In this document: one piece after another, positions 34,535 through 43,698 of the stretch
Layout of the letters: every line of letters starts with the position of its first letter
How positions within the stretch are numbered: position 1 is the stretch's first letter
NCBI RefSeq assembly: GCF_022179405.1
Contig: NZ_BPQT01000059.1
Span: 1 to 55,709 of the forward strand
From: Methylobacterium marchantiae
GTDB lineage: Bacteria; Pseudomonadota; Alphaproteobacteria; Rhizobiales; Beijerinckiaceae
Direction: 5' to 3'
DNA: 55,709 bases
Made by a program: the position numbers and the translations under genes
Notes under the pieces: generated by a model
The model's database searches: none
Told to the model about the DNA's origin: nothing
What the model saw: the letters and a program-made list of their open reading frames with translations, nothing else

Positions 34535-36109
34535 TCAATGGCCGCCGCCGCCGGGCGAAGCCGCGCGCGGGCGGCGGATCAGCGGCGTCGCGCAGGCCAT
34601 GGCCAGGAACAGGAAGGTGAGCACCAGGAAGACGTCGGTGAAACTCATCACCAGTCCCTGCATCCGCACGGTGTTCATCATCGCCTTGAGGGCCATGGCG
34701 TTGCCGTCGAGCCCGAGCGCGTCGAACTGGCGGCGGGTCATGTCGAGCCGCTCCAGCACGGTGGTGTTCGTCCAGGTGAAGCGCTCGTGCAGCCGCGCGA
34801 GATGCAGGTCCCAGCGGTCGTTGAGCACCGTGTTGATGAGGGCGAGGCCCACGGCGCCGCCGAGATTGCGGGTGAGATTGTAGAGGCCCGACGCGTTCTT
34901 CATCCGCGCCGGCGGCAGAGTGCCCAGAGCGATGTTGTTGATCGGGATCATGCACAGCATGAGCGAGCAGCCGCGCAGCACCTGCGGCAGAAGCAATTCC
35001 CAGAAATCCCAATCCTTGGTCAGGCCGGTGACGATCCAGGTTCCGGCGGCGAAGCCCGTGAAGCCGATACCCATGAGAATGCGCGGGTCGATCTTGCCCG
35101 AGAACCGTCCGGCGATGGGCGCGGTGGCGAACATGCACAGGCCCGACACGAACATGGTCTCGCCGATCTGCAGGGCCGAGTAGCCGCGCACGCGGCCGAG
35201 ATAGACGGGGTAGAGATAGGTGAGGCCGTAGAGGCCGATGCCGAGGACGAAGCTGAAGATGCAGCCCGCCGCGAAGTTGCGGTCGGTGAAGGCGCGCAGA
35301 TCGACGATGGGTTCTCGGGCCGTGAGCGCACGCCAGAAAAAGGCGATGCCGCCGGCGACGCAGATCAGGGCGCAGGCGAACACCGCCTCGTCCTGGAGCC
35401 AGTCGTGGTTCGGCCCCTCCTCCAGCACGTATTCGAGGCAGCCGAGGAAGGCGGCCATGAAGGCGAGGCCGAACCAGTCGAAATGCTTGAACAGATCGAG
35501 GTTGGGCTCGTCGAAATCGACCAGCAAATAGGTCGATACGGTGACGATGATGCCCGGCACGACGTTGATGAGGAACAGCCAGTGCCAGTCGAACGCGTCG
35601 GTGAGGTAGCCGCCCACGGTCGGGCCGATGGTGGGCGCGAGCGTCGCCACGAGGCCGATCATCGGTGACACGATCGGGCGCTTGGACGGCGGGAAGATCG
35701 TGAAGGCCGAGGCGAAGACGGTGGGGATCATACCGCCGCCGATGAATCCCTGCAGCGCGCGCCACACGATCATCTCGTTGATCGAGGTCGAGGTGGCGCA
35801 CATCAGACTCATCAGGGTGAAGCCGCCGGCTGAGACCACGAACATCCAGCGCGTCGAGATCACCCGCGAGAGGAAGCCGGAGAGCGGGATCGCGATGACC
35901 TCGGCGATGAGGTAGCTGGTCTGGACCCAGGGGATCTCGTCTCCCGAGGCCGAGAGGCCGGCCTGGATCTCGGCGAGCGACGCCGAGACGATCTGGATGT
36001 CCAGGATCGCCATGAACATGCCGAACACCATGCACACGAACGCCACCATGCGGCGGCGATCGAGGGGCGGCTCTCCGACGGCAGGCGCGAGGGTGGCGGA
36101 CGCGGCCAT
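34535..36109 (-). CDS. emrB: DHA2 family MFS drug efflux transporter (EmrB-like)
   Basis: Proton-driven multidrug exporter of the 14-helix DHA2 family, 524 residues. Helix 1 begins VFGMFMAILDIQIVSASLAE, containing the family LDxxIVxxALP-like motif C1. Motif A follows as GFLSRVISTRWM, and motif C as GLVATLAPTIGPTVGGYL. It lies 8 bases after the HlyD-type gene, so the two form one transcript and presumably a tripartite pump with an outer membrane channel encoded elsewhere. Substrates cannot be predicted. Confidence 0.93.
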   Translation of the reverse strand: MAASATLAPAVGEPPLDRRRMVAFVCMVFGMFMAILDIQIVSASLAEIQAGLSASGDEIPWVQTSYLIAEVIAIPLSGFLSRVISTRWMFVVSAGGFTLMSLMCATSTSINEMIVWRALQGFIGGGMIPTVFASAFTIFPPSKRPIVSPMIGLVATLAPTIGPTVGGYLTDAFDWHWLFLINVVPGIIVTVSTYLLVDFDEPNLDLFKHFDWFGLAFMAAFLGCLEYVLEEGPNHDWLQDEAVFACALICVAGGIAFFWRALTAREPIVDLRAFTDRNFAAGCIFSFVLGIGLYGLTYLYPVYLGRVRGYSALQIGETMFVSGLCMFATAPIAGRFSGKIDPRILMGIGFTGFAAGTWIVTGLTKDWDFWELLLPQVLRGCSLMLCMIPINNIALGTLPPARMKNASGLYNLTRNLGGAVGLALINTVLNDRWDLHLARLHERFTWTNTTVLERLDMTRRQFDALGLDGNAMALKAMMNTVRMQGLVMSFTDVFLVLTFLFLAMACATPLIRRPRAASPGGGGH

Positions 36110-36117
36110 GGTCGCGC

Positions 36118-37335
36118 CTAGTGCCGGGAGGCCGTTCGGAGAGGTTCGCCCCCGTCGCGGGTATCGACGCGCACGGTGACGGAGAGGCCCGGACGCAGCA
36201 GACCCTCATGGGCGACGTCGGCCGGCACGCGGACGCGCACCGGCAGCCTCTGGACGATCTTGGTGAAGTTGCCGGTGGCGTTGTCCGGCGGCAATAGGCT
36301 GAAGACCGAGCCGGAGGCCGGCGACAGCGATTCGACCTCGCCAACGATGTCGCGGCCGGGATAGGCATCCACCGCGATGTGGACGCGCTGGCCCGGATGC
36401 ATGCGCTCGACCTGCGTCTCCTTGAAATTGGCGTCGACGCGAACGCTCTCCAGGGGAACCAGGGCGGCGATGCGCGAGCCCGGCGAGACGTAAGCGCCCG
36501 CCTCAACCGCCTTGTTGCCGACGACGCCGTCGAAGGGCGCCTGGATCACGGTGAAGGCGAGGTCGCGGGCGGCCCTGTCCTCGGCGGTCTTCAACTCGGC
36601 CGCGAGACCCTCGGCCTCTTTCGCCTGCGCGCGCAGGACATCGACATTGGCCTTCATCATGGCGAGGTTCGCCTCGGCCCCCTTCACCGTGGCCTCAGTG
36701 CGGTTGCGGTCGGCCAGCGCCTGCTCGATGCGCGACTTGGCAACGAAATCCACCTTTTCTAGCTGCTGCTGGCGGGCATAATCGGCGGCGGCGCGGATCG
36801 AATCCGCCTTGGCCGCATCGATCTGCGCGGAGCTCTGGAGGATCTGCGCCTGCGCGGCCTCCACCTGCCGGCCGATGCGGGCGATCGTCGCCTGCTGCGT
36901 CACGAACTTGTCGTGCGCCGCCTGGCTCGCGAGACGATAATCGCCGTCGTCGAGGCGGGCGATGACGTCTCCCTTGTGCACGGCCTGCCCGTTCATCACC
37001 GGCACGGCGGCAAGATAACCAGGGACCTTCGCCGCGAGGATCGAGATGTCGGCCTGGACATAGGCATCGTCGGTGGAGACGAAGAAGCGGCCGACATTCC
37101 ACCATTCGTAACCCTTGTAGCCGCCACCGGCGAGGACGAGCGCGATGAGGGTCGACAGCACGGCCTTGCGCAGCGGCCGGCGTTTCGGAGGGGGCGCGAC
37201 GGGCCCGGCGACCGGTGCCACCGGCTCTCCGGCCATGATGCGGACCGCTGGAGACGCCGGCGGCGGAGGGATGTCGTCAGAATGGCCGGCATTGGAAGAC
37301 GAGGCCCTCTGCCCGTCATCGTCACGCAGAGACAT
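36118..37335 (-). CDS. emrA: HlyD/EmrA family membrane fusion protein
   Basis: Periplasmic adaptor that links the EmrB-type transporter to an outer membrane channel. The 405 residues contain a proline-rich cytoplasmic N-terminus (about 1-55), one transmembrane helix (about 58-76), the biotinyl-lipoyl-like domain split around a long alpha-helical hairpin (about 95-260; STDDAYVQADISILAAKVPG at its start) and a beta-barrel domain. ATG at 37333-37335. A perfect palindromic operator lies 25 bases upstream of the start codon, so it is probably repressed by the divergent TetR protein. Confidence 0.93.
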   Translation of the reverse strand: MSLRDDDGQRASSSNAGHSDDIPPPPASPAVRIMAGEPVAPVAGPVAPPPKRRPLRKAVLSTLIALVLAGGGYKGYEWWNVGRFFVSTDDAYVQADISILAAKVPGYLAAVPVMNGQAVHKGDVIARLDDGDYRLASQAAHDKFVTQQATIARIGRQVEAAQAQILQSSAQIDAAKADSIRAAADYARQQQLEKVDFVAKSRIEQALADRNRTEATVKGAEANLAMMKANVDVLRAQAKEAEGLAAELKTAEDRAARDLAFTVIQAPFDGVVGNKAVEAGAYVSPGSRIAALVPLESVRVDANFKETQVERMHPGQRVHIAVDAYPGRDIVGEVESLSPASGSVFSLLPPDNATGNFTKIVQRLPVRVRVPADVAHEGLLRPGLSVTVRVDTRDGGEPLRTASRH

Positions 37336-37359
37336 GATCTGGTCCCGATGAAAATGAAT

Positions 37360-37378
37360 TGACCGAACCGTTCGGTCA
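37360..37378. promoter_or_regulatory. Palindromic operator O1 of the efflux cassette
   Basis: TGACCGAAC-C-GTTCGGTCA, with perfect 9-bp arms, located 25 bases upstream of the emrA start codon. It shares its half-site with a second palindrome at 37426-37444. Binding by the adjacent TetR family regulator is the natural inference. Confidence 0.8.
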
Positions 37379-37392
37379 TTATTGGCCTCTGA

Positions 37393-37422
37393 TTGACCGA
37401 GGCCGTTGCATTCCCGTAGATA
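37393..37422 (+). promoter_or_regulatory. Candidate promoter of the tetR gene
   Basis: TTGACC at 37393-37398 and TAGATA at 37417-37422, separated by 18 bases, resemble -35 and -10 elements. The second operator begins 4 bases later and would cover the transcription start, which fits autorepression. Confidence 0.5.
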
Positions 37423-37425
37423 GAA

Positions 37426-37444
37426 TGACTGAACGGTTCGGTCA
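37426..37444. promoter_or_regulatory. Palindromic operator O2 of the efflux cassette
   Basis: TGACTGAAC-G-GTTCGGTCA, nearly identical to O1, with one mismatched pair. Its centre is 66 bases from that of O1. It overlaps an ATG at 37425, which argues that translation of tetR begins downstream at a GTG. Confidence 0.78.
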
Positions 37445-37457
37445 ATCGGAGGAAGAG

Positions 37458-38114
37458 GTGGTGGCAGGGGCAGCAGGTAGCCCGACGCTCGACAGGACGA
37501 GCGCGCGGCACGCGGCGGAGACGGACAAGCGCCGGCAGATCCTCGACGGTGCCCGCTCCGTCTTCATGGCTTCCGGCTTCGACGGCGCCAGCATGGGCGA
37601 GATCGCAAAGGCGGCAGGCGTCTCCAAAGGCACGCTCTACGTCTATTTCGACAGCAAGGAGGCTTTGTTCGAGGCGTTGACGCTGGAAGAGAAGCGCGGC
37701 CTCGCCGAAGCCCTGTTCCAGCTCGATGCCGACGATCCGGACGTGCGCGGCGTTCTCACCCGGCTCGGCCAGAGCTACCTCGTCCACATGATCCGTCCGG
37801 ACCACGTCGCGATCATCCGCATGGTGATCGGTGCCACGGAGAAGTTTCCGCGCTTCGGACAAGCCTTCTACGAGGCGGGCCCGGCGCAGGGCGTTACGAG
37901 GCTCGCCGCCTATCTCGACCGCCAGATCGCCGCGGGCCGCCTGCGGAAGGCCGATACAGAGCTCGCCGCCAAGCACTTCCTGCACCTGTGCCAGGCCGGG
38001 CTTCTGACGCGCCTCCTCTTCGCAGCGGGCGGCCCCGTGAAAGAGGCGGAGATCGGCCCGCGCGTCACCGAAGCGATGCGCGTGTTCTTCGCGGCCTATG
38101 GTCCGGAGGAATGA
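37458..38114 (+). CDS. TetR family transcriptional repressor of the efflux genes
   Basis: A 218-residue TetR family regulator. Helix-turn-helix residues are visible in ASMGEIAKAAGVSKGTLYVY followed by FDSKEALF, and the rest is the ligand-binding helical domain (with a YLVHMIRPDHVAIIRMVIG segment typical of the AcrR C-terminal family). I choose GTG 37458 because GGAGG is five bases upstream and because earlier in-frame ATGs (37359, 37425) fall in or next to the two palindromic operators. GTG 37461 is equally possible. It is divergent from emrAB and probably represses both emrAB and itself. Confidence 0.9.
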   Translation: MVAGAAGSPTLDRTSARHAAETDKRRQILDGARSVFMASGFDGASMGEIAKAAGVSKGTLYVYFDSKEALFEALTLEEKRGLAEALFQLDADDPDVRGVLTRLGQSYLVHMIRPDHVAIIRMVIGATEKFPRFGQAFYEAGPAQGVTRLAAYLDRQIAAGRLRKADTELAAKHFLHLCQAGLLTRLLFAAGGPVKEAEIGPRVTEAMRVFFAAYGPEE

Positions 38115-38220
38115 CCTCTGCTGAGTCGCGCGGATCGAATCGCGTGCCGTCAGGGATGATTTAGGCAATCCAGGCGATGGTGGCCCGATACGCGACGAGA
38201 AGCGGCGGGCCGTCCACCAC

Positions 38221-39519
38221 ATGCGAATCCTTGTTCTCGGAGGCTATGGCCTCATCGGCTCGGCGGTGGTGACCCGCTGTCTCGCCGCCGGGCATGCGGT
38301 GGCGGGCCTGGGACGGGACGTTTCGGCGGCACGATGGCACCGGCCCGATGCGACTTGGATCGAGCGCGACATCGCGAGGATGGTCGCGCCGGCGGATTGG
38401 ACCGAGGTGCTTCACGGCGTCGATGCCGTGGTGAACTGCTCGGGCGCCCTGCAGGACGGCCCGCGCGACGATGTCCGCGCCGTCCAGACGATGGCGATGC
38501 GCGCCCTGTTCGCCTGCTGCGAACGGGTGGGTGTCCGGCGCGTCGTCCAGATCTCGGCGGCAGGAGCCTCGCACGATGCTCCGACGGATTTCATGCGCAG
38601 CAAGGCCGAGGCCGATGCGGCCCTGGCCGCCCTCGATCTCGATTGGGTCATCCTGAGACCGGGGCTCGTCCTGGCACCAATCTCCTACGGCGCCACCGGC
38701 CTGATCCGGGCGCTGGCATCGCTTCCTGTCGCCTTCATGGGGATGCCCTCCCTCCGGCCGATCCAGACCGTCCATGTGGAGGACGTGGCGCAGGCGGTTC
38801 TCCTAGCGGTGGAGAGGCGGATCGCCGCGCGGACGCGCTACGATCTCGTCGAGGAGCACGGCCACATACTGCCGGACATCGTGGCGAGCTACCGCGCATG
38901 GCTCGGGCGCCCTCCCGCCCTGCTCGCGCTGCCTGTCCCGTCCTGGCTCTTGGGCGTAGCATTCCGCATCGGCGACCTCGTCGGACGACTAGGCTGGCGG
39001 ACGCCGATCCGCACCACGGCATTGCGCCAGATCGAGGCCGGTGTGACTGGAGACCCGACGCCGTGGAAGCAGATCGTTGGAGCGCCGCCACTCTCGCTGG
39101 CGGACAGCCTCCGCCGGATGCCGTCCGGCGTGCAGGAGCGCTGGTTCGGCCGGCTCTGGCTGATGAAGCCGGCGATCCTAACCATGCTCTCTCTGTTCTG
39201 GGGGCTGTCCGGCCTGATCGCCCTGGCTCATCTCGATGCCGCAATGGCGGCGATGACCGCCCACGGCATCGCCCCTGGCCCGGCGCGGATCATGGTGTTG
39301 GCCGGAATCGCCGTCGACCTTGTCCTCGGCGTCGCGATCCTGGTGAGACGGACCATGCCGCTGGCAGCGCTTGGCATGGTGGCGATGACGGGAATCTATC
39401 TCTTTCTCGGCTCTGCGCTGGCCGCCGGCCTCTGGCTCGATCCGCTGGGCGCCTATCTGAAGACGCTGCCCGGCGCGATGCTGGCCCTCGTCGCCTACGC
39501 GCTCGCCGACGAGCGCTGA
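38221..39519 (+). CDS. NAD-dependent epimerase/dehydratase fused to DoxX-like domain
   Basis: A 432-residue fusion. Residues 1-290 form an atypical SDR/NAD(P)-binding domain with the glycine motif VLGGYGLIGSA and a SAAGASHD segment; the YxxxK motif of classical SDRs is not evident, the lysine occurring in MRSKAEADAAL. Residues about 310-430 form four transmembrane helices resembling the DoxX-like family. Similar fusions are annotated SDR family oxidoreductase in Methylobacterium and relatives, with no known substrate. Start ATG 38221; 106 bases separate it from tetR. It shares strand with tetR but is probably a separate unit. It belongs to the accessory block between dxr and rseP. Confidence 0.82.
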   Translation: MRILVLGGYGLIGSAVVTRCLAAGHAVAGLGRDVSAARWHRPDATWIERDIARMVAPADWTEVLHGVDAVVNCSGALQDGPRDDVRAVQTMAMRALFACCERVGVRRVVQISAAGASHDAPTDFMRSKAEADAALAALDLDWVILRPGLVLAPISYGATGLIRALASLPVAFMGMPSLRPIQTVHVEDVAQAVLLAVERRIAARTRYDLVEEHGHILPDIVASYRAWLGRPPALLALPVPSWLLGVAFRIGDLVGRLGWRTPIRTTALRQIEAGVTGDPTPWKQIVGAPPLSLADSLRRMPSGVQERWFGRLWLMKPAILTMLSLFWGLSGLIALAHLDAAMAAMTAHGIAPGPARIMVLAGIAVDLVLGVAILVRRTMPLAALGMVAMTGIYLFLGSALAAGLWLDPLGAYLKTLPGAMLALVAYALADER

Positions 39520-39553
39520 ACGGAAGCGCCGATCTTCACACCCCTTAAGGCCG

Positions 39554-40723
39554 TCAGACGGCCGACGGCAGTGCCTTGGCGCTCCAGGCGCGGACATGGG
39601 CATCGATGGCGAGCGCCTCGTCCACATCGGCCGGGGCATTGCGGTACTCGGCCGCGAAATGCTCGCAGGCGCTCTCCACCAGTTCGGCGATGCCGTAGAA
39701 GCCGATCTCGCCGCGGATGAAGGCAGCCACTGCGATCTCGTTGGCGGCGTTCATCACCGTCGGCGCGGCACCGCCTTCCGCGAGCGCAGCGCGGGCAATG
39801 CGCAGACACGGGAAGCGCGTCTCGTCCGCCGCCTCGAAGGTCAGACTGCCGACAGTGGCGAGATCGAGGGAGCGGCCCCGCTCGATGGTCAGGCGGTCGC
39901 CCAGTCCGAGGCAATGGGCGATGGGGACACGCATGTCCGGCATGGCGAGGCCTGCCGTCACCGCGCCGTCGCGCCAGGTGATGAGGCCGTGCACGATCGA
40001 TTGCGGATGCACGATCACGTCGAGGCGCTCAGCCTCGATGGTGAACAGGTGATGCGCCTCGATGAGTTCGAGGCCCTTGTTCATCAGCGAGGCCGAATCG
40101 ATGTTGATCTTCATCCCCATCGACCAAGTCGGATGGGCCGCGGCCTCCGTCGGCGAGGCAGCAGCGATGCGCTCCCGCGTCCAGGTGCGGAACGGGCCGC
40201 CGGACGCGGTGATGGTCATCTTGGCGACGTCCGATACCCGGCCGTCGCCGAGCGCCTGAGCCAGGGCATTGTGCTCGGAATCGACCGGCAGCAGCGTCGC
40301 GTTGAACCGCGCGGCGTCGCGCATGAAGGCATCGCCAGCGCAGACGAGGCTCTCCTTGTTGGCGAGCGCCACCGTGCGGCCGAGGCGCAAGGCGGCGTGA
40401 GTCGGGCGCAGGCCCGCCGCGCCGCTCACCGCTGCCACGACGATATCGGCGTCGCGCGCCACCGCTTCGAGGACGGCGCCCTCCCCCGCTCCATTGGCGA
40501 TGCCGGTGCCGGAAAGCGCCTCGCGCAGGGCCGGACCCTGGCTCTCGTCGGCCAAGGCCGCAAAATCGGCGCCGATTTCACGGGCGAGCCTGGCCAGGGC
40601 CACGGCGTCTCGGCCACCGACGAGGGCGCCGATCCGGAAACGCTCCGGATGCTGGGCCAGCAGGTCCGTGGTGGAACGGCCGATGGACCCGGTGGCGCCG
40701 AGGATGGTGACGGTATGGCTCAA
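39554..40723 (-). CDS. dxr: 1-deoxy-D-xylulose-5-phosphate reductoisomerase
   Basis: Second enzyme of the MEP isoprenoid pathway, converting DXP to MEP with NADPH. The 389 residues start with the NADPH-binding motif TILGATGSIGRST, contain ANKESLVCAG and PVDSEHNALAQAL, with the metal-binding acidic residues in the latter, and MGMKINIDSASLMNKGLE. Start is TTG at 40721-40723, with AAGGA about 9 bases upstream; this yields the normal family N-terminus SHTVTILG. It lies 13 bases after cdsA on the same strand, in the conserved cluster order. Confidence 0.95.
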   Translation of the reverse strand: MSHTVTILGATGSIGRSTTDLLAQHPERFRIGALVGGRDAVALARLAREIGADFAALADESQGPALREALSGTGIANGAGEGAVLEAVARDADIVVAAVSGAAGLRPTHAALRLGRTVALANKESLVCAGDAFMRDAARFNATLLPVDSEHNALAQALGDGRVSDVAKMTITASGGPFRTWTRERIAAASPTEAAAHPTWSMGMKINIDSASLMNKGLELIEAHHLFTIEAERLDVIVHPQSIVHGLITWRDGAVTAGLAMPDMRVPIAHCLGLGDRLTIERGRSLDLATVGSLTFEAADETRFPCLRIARAALAEGGAAPTVMNAANEIAVAAFIRGEIGFYGIAELVESACEHFAAEYRNAPADVDEALAIDAHVRAWSAKALPSAV

Positions 40724-40736
40724 CGGATCGGTTCCT

Positions 40737-41606
40737 TCAGAGCACGGCCAGGCGGTGCGCGATGAGATAGAGGCCGGCCAGCACGGCCACGGCGAAGAAG
40801 CCGTCGAGCCGGTCCATGACACCGCCATGGCCCGGGATCGACCGGCCGGAATCCTTCACGCCGTAATGCCGCTTGAGCGCCGATTCGGCGAGATCGCCGG
40901 CCTGGCTGAGGATCGAGGCGACGGCGCTGGTGACCGCGACCACGACGAGCGGTGCGTCGGCGAGCGTGGTCCAGCCCTGCGACCGGGCGGCGATCACCAG
41001 CCCGGTTCCGGCAGCGACCCCGGCGGCCAGCCCGCCGAGGGAGCCCGACCATGTTTTCTTCGGGCTGACCGACGGCATCAGCTTCGGCCCGCCGAAGGTC
41101 CGGCCGGTGATGTAGGCAACGATGTCGGTGGACCAGACCACGGCGAACATCCAGGCCGGCCCGAAGATGCCGATGCCGGAATCGTCGCGCAGGGCCGGCG
41201 GGACCAGGGCCAGCACCGCGGCGCTGCCGAAACCGACGATTGCACGGCCCCTGCGGGCCTTGTCCCCGGCAACGACCAGGATCGCGATGAGACCGGCCGC
41301 CGCGACCGCGAGCCAGATCGGGAGCGACGCATCGAGGCGCAGGCAGAGCGCGAGCCCGGTCAGGGACAAAGCCGTGACCGCCACGACGATCCGGACCGGC
41401 GTGATCCGGCTGATCGCGATCCATTCCCCGGCGGCGACGATGCCGGCGATGAGCCAGATGGCGGCGAAGGCCCAGCCGCCCACGAACAGCGTCGTGAGCA
41501 CGATCGTCGCGAGCACGATGGCCGAGGCGGTGCGAAGCTGGAATTCGCGGCCGCTGAGGGGGCCGCGCCGCGGCGCGGACGCCGCGTCGCCGGGCGAGAC
41601 CATCAC
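40737..41606 (-). CDS. cdsA: Phosphatidate cytidylyltransferase (CDP-diglyceride synthase)
   Basis: Integral membrane enzyme forming CDP-diacylglycerol from phosphatidate and CTP. The 289 residues contain several transmembrane helices and the signature region [12 protein letters not shown] followed by [20 protein letters not shown] and [12 protein letters not shown], which is diagnostic of CdsA. The start may be GTG (41604-41606), overlapping the uppS stop as GTGA, or the ATG directly after it at 41601-41603; AAGG lies 4 or 7 bases upstream respectively. It sits between uppS and dxr, as usual. Confidence 0.95.
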   Translation of the reverse strand: MMVSPGDAASAPRRGPLSGREFQLRTASAIVLATIVLTTLFVGGWAFAAIWLIAGIVAAGEWIAISRITPVRIVVAVTALSLTGLALCLRLDASLPIWLAVAAAGLIAILVVAGDKARRGRAIVGFGSAAVLALVPPALRDDSGIGIFGPAWMFAVVWSTDIVAYITGRTFGGPKLMPSVSPKKTWSGSLGGLAAGVAAGTGLVIAARSQGWTTLADAPLVVVAVTSAVASILSQAGDLAESALKRHYGVKDSGRSIPGHGGVMDRLDGFFAVAVLAGLYLIAHRLAVL

Positions 41607-42484
41607 CCGGCCTTGCCGCTGAGACCGCCGAAGCGGCGGTCACGCCGATGATACTCGTCGATGGCCGCGTGGAAGCATGCGTGATCGAAATCGGGCCAGA
41701 ATTCGGGCACGATCACGTATTCGGCATAGGCCGTCTGCCAAGTCAGGAAGTTCGACAGGCGCTGCTCGCCGGAGGTGCGGATGACGAGATCGGGATCGGG
41801 GATGCCGGTGGTGTCCAGCGCATGGGTTATCGCTTCGAGACCGATCTCGGCAGGACTCATCCGGCCGTCTGCCACCGCCTGGGCGAGGGTGCGCACCGCC
41901 CTCAGGATCTCCTGTCGTCCGCCGTAATTGAAGGCGATGACGAGGGTCAGGCCGGTATTGCCGCGGGTGCGCGCCTCGGCCTCGTCGAGCAGCCCGGCGA
42001 TGTCGGCGCTGAGGCCCTCGCGCGCACCGATGATCTTCACCCGAACATTGTTGCCGTGAAGTTCGGCGAGGTCGCGCCGCACGAACAGTTTAAGCAACCC
42101 CATGAGATCGGCGATCTCGGCCGGCGGCCGACGCCAGTTTTCCGAGGAGAAGCTATAGATCGTCAGATAGGAGACGCCGAGTTCGATCGCGGATCGGACC
42201 GCCCTGCGGACCGCCTCGACTCCGCGACGGTGTCCCTCCACCCGCGGCAGGTTGCGGCGCGCGGCCCAGCGACCGTTGCCATCCATGATGATGGCCACAT
42301 GCGCCGGTGCCGCCGGACGAGGGGCGGGGGTCGGGCCGGAGCCCGTCGTCACGGGACCACACGAAGCGAGGTCGACCGTCACGCCGGCGGCCTCTCTCTC
42401 CCCGGCCGCAGATGCCTCGATCTGACGCGCGCCCTCTGAGCGACCCAACGCGCTTCTCCCCGTCCCTGATTCCGTTATTCCCAT
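41603..42484 (-). CDS. uppS: Undecaprenyl diphosphate synthase (cis-prenyltransferase)
   Basis: Condenses isopentenyl diphosphate units to the C55 carrier lipid for peptidoglycan and O-antigen. The P-loop-like motif [20 protein letters not shown] begins near residue 62 and includes the catalytic aspartate. [19 protein letters not shown] and [16 protein letters not shown] follow. At 293 residues it has an N-terminal extension of about 60 residues, alanine- and glycine-rich, so the true start may be further in (for example at a GTG near residue 35). It starts 14 bases after frr. Confidence 0.94.
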   Translation of the reverse strand: MGITESGTGRSALGRSEGARQIEASAAGEREAAGVTVDLASCGPVTTGSGPTPAPRPAAPAHVAIIMDGNGRWAARRNLPRVEGHRRGVEAVRRAVRSAIELGVSYLTIYSFSSENWRRPPAEIADLMGLLKLFVRRDLAELHGNNVRVKIIGAREGLSADIAGLLDEAEARTRGNTGLTLVIAFNYGGRQEILRAVRTLAQAVADGRMSPAEIGLEAITHALDTTGIPDPDLVIRTSGEQRLSNFLTWQTAYAEYVIVPEFWPDFDHACFHAAIDEYHRRDRRFGGLSGKAG

Positions 42485-42498
42485 ACGTGTCCGACAAC

Positions 42499-43062
42499 TC
42501 AGACCTGCATGATTTCCTTTTCCTTCGAGGCGAGAACACCGTCGATCTCGGCGATGTGCTGGTCGGTCACCTTCTGCACCTCGGCGGCCTGACGCTTCTC
42601 GTCGTCCTCGCTGATGGCGCTTTCCTTCTCGAGCTTCTTGAGATGGTCGAGACCGTCGCGGCGGACGTGGCGGACCGCGACGCGGGCCTCCTCGGTATAT
42701 TTATGGGCGACCTTGACCATCTCCTTGCGGCGCTGCTCGTTCATCTCGGGCACGCGCAGGCGGATGGTCTGGCCTTCGGTCTGTGGGTTCAGGCCGAGAT
42801 CGGATTCGCGGATCGCCTTCTCCACCGCGGCCACCATGCTCCGGTCCCATACCGAGATCGAGAGGAGGCGCGGCTCGGGGACGCTCACCGTGGCGACCTG
42901 AGCCATCGGCATCGAGGAGCCATAGGCATCGACATTGATCGGATCGAGGATGCTCGGTGTCGCGCGTCCGGTGCGGAGGGAGCCGAGATCCTTCGACAAC
43001 GCGCTGACGGCGCCCTGCATCCGGCGCTTGATGTCGTTGAGGTCGAACTCTGGGGTCGCCAT
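42499..43062 (-). CDS. frr: Ribosome recycling factor
   Basis: Releases ribosomes from mRNA after termination together with EF-G. The 187-residue protein shows the family sequence [21 protein letters not shown] (given here in parts: SLRTGRATP and [10 protein letters not shown]) and [19 protein letters not shown]. Length and order are normal. In relatives frr follows pyrH directly; here a BLUF-domain gene lies between them. ATG at 43060-43062. Confidence 0.97.
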   Translation of the reverse strand: MATPEFDLNDIKRRMQGAVSALSKDLGSLRTGRATPSILDPINVDAYGSSMPMAQVATVSVPEPRLLSISVWDRSMVAAVEKAIRESDLGLNPQTEGQTIRLRVPEMNEQRRKEMVKVAHKYTEEARVAVRHVRRDGLDHLKKLEKESAISEDDEKRQAAEVQKVTDQHIAEIDGVLASKEKEIMQV

Positions 43063-43212
43063 ACTCTGTGTCCCGACGAAAATTAGGGAAAAGGCGTCGG
43101 GCCGCCGGGGCCCGTGCGTGCGGCCTCAATGAACCAAAATCCGACAGGTCGCAAATGGCGTTCGCACCTGCGACGGATCAAATCGCCCGTGCAGGCCGGC
43201 TTCGGGGTCGGC

Positions 43213-43698
43213 CTATCGCGCGGCCGGTTTCATCGCCACCATTCCTGGCTGGCCGGAGCGCTGGACGAAATGGCTCGCATCGAGCTCCGTGAACGACCGG
43301 AGCAATGCGATGATGGCCCCAACCGACATCTCCGTGGGGTCGAACTTCGCGGTGGGACCGTACTGGAGATAGAGGGCGTCGAGGGCCTCCGAACGGCCGG
43401 CATAGCCGACCATCCATCCCCGCAACGCACGCTGCTGAACCGGAGCGGCCGAGACGAGGACCATGCCGCTGTGGCGGCTATCCGCTGCCAGATTCCAGAG
43501 CTGCTCCGAGATCGTCGATGCCTCACCCTCCATGGCCTGGAGGAAGAAATCCTCGTTGAACACGAGAGCGCCGGTCATGCCCGACGCACGATCGTAGCGG
43601 CTGCAGGAGGCCAGTATGTCCCTGACCATGTCCCGCATCGAACCACCCGTCAGCTTGACGAGGTTCCGGCTATAGAAAACGATCTGCGACAGGGGCAT
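43213..43698 (-). CDS. BLUF domain protein with altered flavin-site residues
   Basis: A 161-residue protein with a BLUF (blue-light FAD sensor) domain spanning about 4-95 and a helical C-terminal cap, the short PixD-like layout. The conserved Gln is present (Q54 in FFLQAMEGE) and W95-M96 fit the family. However, the position of the photoactive Tyr reads Phe (F8 in QIVFYSRN, with Tyr at 9), and the FAD-contacting Asn position reads Asp (D36 in YDRASGMTG). The frame is open to 43734, but ATG 43698 gives the typical N-terminus. It interrupts the conserved pyrH-frr order. A flavin-free or non-photoactive role is possible. Confidence 0.85.
   Translation of the reverse strand: MPLSQIVFYSRNLVKLTGGSMRDMVRDILASCSRYDRASGMTGALVFNEDFFLQAMEGEASTISEQLWNLAADSRHSGMVLVSAAPVQQRALRGWMVGYAGRSEALDALYLQYGPTAKFDPTEMSVGAIIALLRSFTELDASHFVQRSGQPGMVAMKPAAR

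Noticed and set aside
39549-39563. GGCCGT-CAG-ACGGCC hairpin at the end of dxr
   Set aside because: The stem is only 6 bp, overlaps the stop codon, and no T-run follows on either strand, so I did not call it a terminator.
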